Shown here: positions 5,730 through 9,323 of the stretch, in pieces
Layout of the letters: the number at the start of each line of letters is the position of its first letter
Numbering within the stretch: position 1 is the first letter of the stretch
NCBI GenBank assembly: GCA_902475375.1
Contig: CABRZC010000079.1
Location: forward strand, 1-9,323
Direction of reading: 5' to 3'
Origin: an uncultured Collinsella sp.
GTDB taxonomy: Bacteria; Actinomycetota; Coriobacteriia; Coriobacteriales; Coriobacteriaceae
Length of the DNA: 9,323 bases
Notes under the pieces: model-generated
Told to the model about the DNA's origin: nothing
The model's database searches: none
What the model saw: only the letters and a program-made list of their open reading frames with translations
Program-made: the position numbers and the translations under genes

Positions 5730-5761
5730 AATGATCCGCTTTCCTCCGTCCCTAACGGATC
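5730..5761 (+). repeat. Copy 2 of the 32-base dispersed repeat, overlapping a stop codon
   Basis: AATGATCCG, one variable base, then TTTCCTCCGTCCC, matching the reverse complement of 2050-2081 at 28 of 32 positions. It extends across the TAG stop (5754-5752) of the CAP gene and covers its last two codons, so the repeat supplies or coincides with the C-terminal residues Ile-Arg. Confidence 0.6.
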
Positions 5762-8700
5762 AGCTGGCGGCGCTTGTCGGACAGGAAGACGCCGGCGGCA
5801 ACCAGGACCGTGCCTCCAATTACGAACGTCTCGCCCAGCAGGTTGGACACGTCGCCCGTGGCGGGCATCGTCGTCTGCTGCGTGGTGGCCTCGGACGCCG
5901 AGGTCATGTGCTTGGCCTGGTACGCCACCTGCGTCGCAGGCTGAGTCTGCTCGCCATTCCCGCGCTCGGCGGCCTCTTGGCGAGCGATCTCGGCGTTGAG
6001 CTCGACAATAGCCTGGTCGAGCTCGGCCTTGGCGGCGGTATAGTTGGCAAGCGCCTCCAAGTAGGCAGGTGCCACAGCATCCGTCGCAGCAACGGCAGCG
6101 TCGAGCTCAATCTTGGCAGCTGCGGCGCGCTCGGCGGCATCGTGGGCTGCAGCGATCTTAGCGTTGAGCGCCTCATCCGCATCGTTGGCACGGCCGCTAG
6201 CGATGGCGTCGGCAAGGTTGATCCTGCGCAGGCGGGCAACCGCGGCGGCAGAAGCATCGCGATCAGCGGTCGCATCCGTTACGGCGTCGTCCGCCGCAGT
6301 CACGCCAGACTCGGCATCGGTCTTCGCCGAAGCCGCTGCCTCAACAGCAGCATCGGCAGCGGCCTTGTCCTCCGTCGCCTGAGCAAGCGCCGCGGCGGCA
6401 TCATGTAGCTGAGCCGCACGAGCAGCAGCCGCGACGGATGCGGCCTGAGCCGCGGTCACAGCCGTGCCGGCACCGCTCGCAGCAGCCTGGGCGGCAACAA
6501 GCTCGGCCTGGGCAGCAGCGACGTCGGCATCTGCCTGGCCTGCCGCACCCTGCGCGGCATTCACTGCAGCCTGCGCGTCAGCCTGAACGGCACGCGCCCC
6601 CTCGAGCACCGCCGAGGCCGCATCAAATGCACGCTGAGCAGCGGCAACGTCGGCAGAGTACGCAGCCAGCTCGTCCTGGGCGGCAGCAAGCGCGCTCTCC
6701 TTGTCGCCAACGCCGGCGCGAGCGGCATCCAGCGCACGCCGGGCAGCGGCAGCCTTGCCCTTGGCGACATCGAGTTCATCAGACTTGGCAGTCACGACAC
6801 TCTGCGCCGCGGTAACCGCAGCGCTGGCAGCGTCCACGTCGGCGCGGGCATCAGCCACGGCACGCGCAGCGGCCTCAGCCGCGGCCTGCTTCTCCCCCAC
6901 GGCAGCCTGGGCATCCGAGGCCCCAGCGGCAGCAGCGTCAACATCGGCGGCAGCAGCATCGACTTGAGCCTGCCTTGCAGCGGCGGCCTGCGACGCGGCG
7001 CTCACCTTGCCGCCAGCCTGCGCAGCCGCGCCCTGAGCGGCAGAAAGCTCCTGACGAGCCGCGTCCACGCCCTGCCCAGGATTTGCCAACGAGTCACACC
7101 ACGCATTAAGCGCAGCCTCGTATTCGGCAACCGTCATCGGATTGGCGGCATTCGTGTACCATCCTCCAGACATAGAGAACGTCTGCGCCTGCGTAAGCCA
7201 ACGGTTCATCGTCCCGCGCGTGCAAACCCCCATACCCGTTACGGTGTAATCGGGATCGATCACATTCATGTAGTGACCGACTGTATGCACGCTCCCGCCA
7301 TGCGCAGCCACGTAGCGATCGATTTCGTCGCCATGCTGCTCGTAGAAATCAAAAGCAGCCTTTCCCGTAAGGCCCGTCGCTCCCAGCGTAGCCGCAGCGC
7401 GGTCAAAGACGGCCTTCTCCTGATCGACCCACTGGATGAACGGGTCGCTTCCGTAGTTCCACGCCACGTTTTCGCCCACGTTGAACTGCATGGCGTGCGC
7501 AGTCTTGGTATCGGAGAAATTCGCATCGGCAATCGCGGTCGCCATCATGGCATACGTCACCTTGAGCTCACCCAGGCCAACGCTCGCACGATACTTGTTG
7601 CACGCCTTGAGCCACACAATCGCTTGCTTCATGTTGGTCAGACTCGTCGCGTCAACCTCCTCGCCCACCTTGGTGAGGCTGGCATATTTGCAGTTGAGAA
7701 TCAGGTCCGCCGCATCGTCGGCACCCACGCTCTTAAAGAACGCAATGGCGCCCTGGCGGTAGTTTTCCGCCGAGGCGTTCGCCGTAGCCTGAGCGGCGTC
7801 GAGCTTGGCCTGCGCTTGAGCTACAGCCTGATCGGCCTGCTGCTTTTGAGCCTTTGCCTGGTCGAGCGCCTTGTCGGCAGCGTTCTTCTCGTCCTTAGCG
7901 GCCGAGAGCTTGGCCTGAGCGTCGGCCAGCGCCGCAAGCGCATTGGCATGCTCGGCCTTAGCCTGATCGACGGCGGCGTCTGCCGCGGTCGCAGCAGCCG
8001 TGGCAGCGTCCAACTTGGACTGCGCGTCAGCCGCAGCCTGCTGCTGGACGGCGAGCGCCTGCTGAGCAGCCTGCACCTCACCCTCGGCAGTGGTCACTTC
8101 CTGCGAGGCAGCAGCGAGTTCGCCCTCGCGCTGCGCCTGGACCGACTTGGCGGCGTCCAGCGCGGCAGCGGCGGCGTCCACCTTGGCCTTGGCAGCCTCG
8201 TACTCCGGGCCCGCGGCACCCTGCTCGGCACGGTCGAGATCGGCCTTGGCGGCGTCATAGCTCGCCTGAGCGGCATTCACATCCTTATCGGCCGCATCCT
8301 TTGCCTGCTGAGCTGCCGAAAGCTTGCCTTGCGCGTCCTGCTGTTTGGCCGCGGCGGCATCAACGCCAGCCTGGGCATTCGAAAGCCTGACCTGCGCGTC
8401 GGCGGCCTGCTGCTTTGCCTGCTCCAGCTCGCTCGCGGCCTGCTCGGCAGCGGCCTGAGCCGCGGCAACAGCCTCGGGCGTGGCATCGGCAGCAGCGGCC
8501 TGCGCGGACTTGAGCGCAGCCTGGGCATCGTCGGCGGTCTTCTGGGCAGCGGTCAGGGCTTCACCCTTGTCCGTCAGATCCCTCTTTGCGGCATCGAGTG
8601 CAGCTTGAGCGTCCTCGAGCGCCTTCACGTCCGCATCGGCCTTGTCCTGCGCGGCACCCATCTGCTGCTCCAGCTCGGCCGAAGCTGCAGAAGCGGCAGC

Positions 8701-9102
8701 GTCGCTTGTGCCACGGGCCGCATCGTAGGCGCTCTGAGCCTGCTGCTGGTTGGCAGCGGCGGCGTCGTAAGGAGCGGCGGCCGCATCCAAATCGGCCTTG
8801 GCAGCAGCGGCCTTAGCGCGAGCCGCATCGACCGCAGCCTGCAGGTTGGCGACCTTCTGCACCGCTGACACCGTGCCCGCGCCAGCGCTAGCAGCAGCCG
8901 CGCTCGTCAACGGAGACAGCACCGCAGCCGGCTTCGCAGTAGCGTCGGCACCGTTCGCACCCTGCGCCACCGCAGTCAGCGGAGACAGCAGCGACCCGCC
9001 CGTCATGGCGATCGTTGCCGCAGCAACTGTCGCCATACGCCCGGCGGCCTTCGCCTTACCCGCAGCGCCGCCATTGATGTTCTTGTTCACGTTCTTGCTC
9101 AT
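5752..9102 (-). CDS. Sortase-anchored CAP (SCP/PR1-like) protein flanked by two Ala-rich coiled coils
   Basis: A surface protein of 1116 residues. Residues 1-46 form a signal peptide ending AVA|QG. The word LSPLT occurs twice, at 39-43 and 62-66. About 77-440 is a very Ala-rich stretch with Asp, Lys, Gln and Glu (AQAALDAAK-like units), a predicted long coiled coil. About 445-675 holds a CAP domain: NKYRASVGLGELKV near 500, HAMQFNVGEN (H536, E544), and GHYMNVIDPDY (H610). A second Ala-rich coil covers about 680-1060. The sorting signal is MPATG (1079-1083), then a hydrophobic segment (1093-1107) and the basic tail SDKRRQLIR. Sortase should cleave MPAT|G and link the protein to peptidoglycan. 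CAP domains are diverse (lipid binding, adhesion, peptidase-like), so activity is unassigned. The ATG at 9102 follows AAGGAA at six bases; an upstream in-frame ATG at 9141 would add 13 residues before the signal peptide. No sortase gene is in the window. Confidence 0.9.
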   Translation of the reverse strand: MSKNVNKNINGGAAGKAKAAGRMATVAAATIAMTGGSLLSPLTAVAQGANGADATAKPAAVLSPLTSAAAASAGAGTVSAVQKVANLQAAVDAARAKAAAAKADLDAAAAPYDAAAANQQQAQSAYDAARGTSDAAASAASAELEQQMGAAQDKADADVKALEDAQAALDAAKRDLTDKGEALTAAQKTADDAQAALKSAQAAAADATPEAVAAAQAAAEQAASELEQAKQQAADAQVRLSNAQAGVDAAAAKQQDAQGKLSAAQQAKDAADKDVNAAQASYDAAKADLDRAEQGAAGPEYEAAKAKVDAAAAALDAAKSVQAQREGELAAASQEVTTAEGEVQAAQQALAVQQQAAADAQSKLDAATAAATAADAAVDQAKAEHANALAALADAQAKLSAAKDEKNAADKALDQAKAQKQQADQAVAQAQAKLDAAQATANASAENYRQGAIAFFKSVGADDAADLILNCKYASLTKVGEEVDATSLTNMKQAIVWLKACNKYRASVGLGELKVTYAMMATAIADANFSDTKTAHAMQFNVGENVAWNYGSDPFIQWVDQEKAVFDRAAATLGATGLTGKAAFDFYEQHGDEIDRYVAAHGGSVHTVGHYMNVIDPDYTVTGMGVCTRGTMNRWLTQAQTFSMSGGWYTNAANPMTVAEYEAALNAWCDSLANPGQGVDAARQELSAAQGAAAQAGGKVSAASQAAAARQAQVDAAAADVDAAAAGASDAQAAVGEKQAAAEAAARAVADARADVDAASAAVTAAQSVVTAKSDELDVAKGKAAAARRALDAARAGVGDKESALAAAQDELAAYSADVAAAQRAFDAASAVLEGARAVQADAQAAVNAAQGAAGQADADVAAAQAELVAAQAAASGAGTAVTAAQAASVAAAARAAQLHDAAAALAQATEDKAAADAAVEAAASAKTDAESGVTAADDAVTDATADRDASAAAVARLRRINLADAIASGRANDADEALNAKIAAAHDAAERAAAAKIELDAAVAATDAVAPAYLEALANYTAAKAELDQAIVELNAEIARQEAAERGNGEQTQPATQVAYQAKHMTSASEATTQQTTMPATGDVSNLLGETFVIGGTVLVAAGVFLSDKRRQLIR

Positions 9103-9108
9103 TGCCGA

Positions 9109-9114
9109 TTCCTT
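9109..9114 (-). promoter_or_regulatory. Ribosome binding site of the CAP surface-protein gene
   Basis: AAGGAA, inside GGGAAGGAA, on the minus strand, six bases before the ATG at 9102-9100. It favours this start over the ATG at 9141, which has no such site. Confidence 0.6.
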
Positions 9115-9150
9115 CCCACGATGAGCTGATGTTTGACACATAATCGATCC

Positions 9151-9178
9151 AATATGCCCCGCTAAAAAGAGGTGATAA
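9151..9178 (-). promoter_or_regulatory. Possible promoter of the CAP surface-protein gene
   Basis: On the minus strand TTATCA (9178-9173) and CATATT (9156-9151) are separated by 16 bases, each matching four of six consensus bases. The start of transcription would be about 40-45 bases before the ATG. Because this is an AT-rich gap such matches arise easily; the call is weak. Confidence 0.25.
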
Positions 9179-9221
9179 CGGGGTAATTAAATCGGAGGAG
9201 TTGGAGACAAGCCCACATCCA

Positions 9222-9323
9222 TCAGCGGATGCCGAGCTCATACTCCCGCTCGCGCTCAATATCATTCAGGTACTCATAATCTTCGGAGCTAAGCTCTAGA
9301 TCATCTTGAGCGAACATGTAGTT
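9222..9323 (-). CDS. C-terminal end of an unidentified acidic protein, cut by the window edge
   Basis: The minus-strand frame is open from the right edge to a TGA at 9224-9222, giving 33 residues rich in acidic and aromatic side chains: SSEDYEYLNDIERERE and an end in YELGIR. The composition is unlike the Ala/Arg-rich shadow frames nearby and suggests a real charged helix. An ATG three codons in could also start a 31-residue peptide, but a longer protein extending beyond the window is more likely. The family is not recognisable. The gap to the CAP gene is 119 bases, with no clear terminator. Confidence 0.5.
   Translation of the reverse strand, partial: NYMFAQDDLELSSEDYEYLNDIEREREYELGIR

Noticed and set aside
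6964..8868. Plus-strand 634-codon open frame antisense to the CAP protein
   Set aside because: It arises because Ala codons and repetitive coil sequence lack stop-generating triplets on the opposite strand. Its product has no coherent domains, and the minus-strand protein is clearly real.
5752..9102. Tandem DNA repeats in the Ala-rich coils
   Set aside because: The GCGGCAGC-like words are irregular and follow Ala codons in a coiled coil. I could not define a repeat unit of fixed length, so no repeat array is called.
9157..9183. CCCCG/CGGGG inverted repeat as a terminator of the right-edge gene
   Set aside because: The stem is only five base pairs with a 17-base loop and lacks a T-run after it on the minus strand.
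1..9323. CRISPR array, transposase, toxin-antitoxin or phage genes
   Set aside because: No regularly spaced direct repeats and no reading frame with motifs of these systems was found on either strand.

Overview
This is a high-GC bacterial window with short intergenic gaps. It looks like a Gram-positive actinobacterium of the Coriobacteriia, and gut Collinsella is my best guess. That guess rests on the mix of GC-rich codon use, a sortase-anchored alanine-rich surface protein, a DUF2207 membrane protein and an apparently leaderless gene. It is an inference; no rRNA or marker gene is present to confirm it.

Layout. At the left edge, on the minus strand, is a large membrane protein of the DUF2207 family whose C-terminus leaves the window (1-1919). 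A 557-base non-coding stretch (1920-2476) follows. It holds two short repeats that recur in other gaps of this window, a palindrome, and a plus-strand intrinsic terminator with no plus-strand gene before it; the terminator is preceded by a possible pseudoknot, so a small RNA or leader is possible. Next is gluQ on the plus strand (2477-3487), encoding glutamyl-queuosine tRNA(Asp) synthetase, with a -10 box so close to its ATG that the mRNA is probably leaderless. It ends tail-to-tail, 15 bases from a minus-strand cluster: a small two-helix membrane protein (4904-5143) and two calcineurin-like metallophosphoesterases (4225-4863 and 3503-4228), the last two coupled by an ATGA overlap. Upstream of these, after a hairpin-rich gap, is a small membrane-associated protein with a Cys/His metal-binding-like tail (5297-5653).

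The right third is one minus-strand gene (5752-9102) for a cell-wall-anchored protein of about 1116 residues: signal peptide, long Ala-rich coiled coil, CAP/SCP domain, second long Ala-rich coiled coil, and an MPATG sorting signal. A strong GC-rich terminator follows it. At the right edge the last 33 codons of another minus-strand frame are seen (9222-9323).

How they fit together. GluQ is a tRNA-modification enzyme. The two phosphoesterases and the small membrane protein look like one operon of unknown substrate. DUF2207 and the CAP protein are cell-envelope proteins. I see no defence system, CRISPR array, transposase, rRNA or tRNA. The least explained material is the set of short repeats shared among intergenic regions and the orphan structured region before gluQ.
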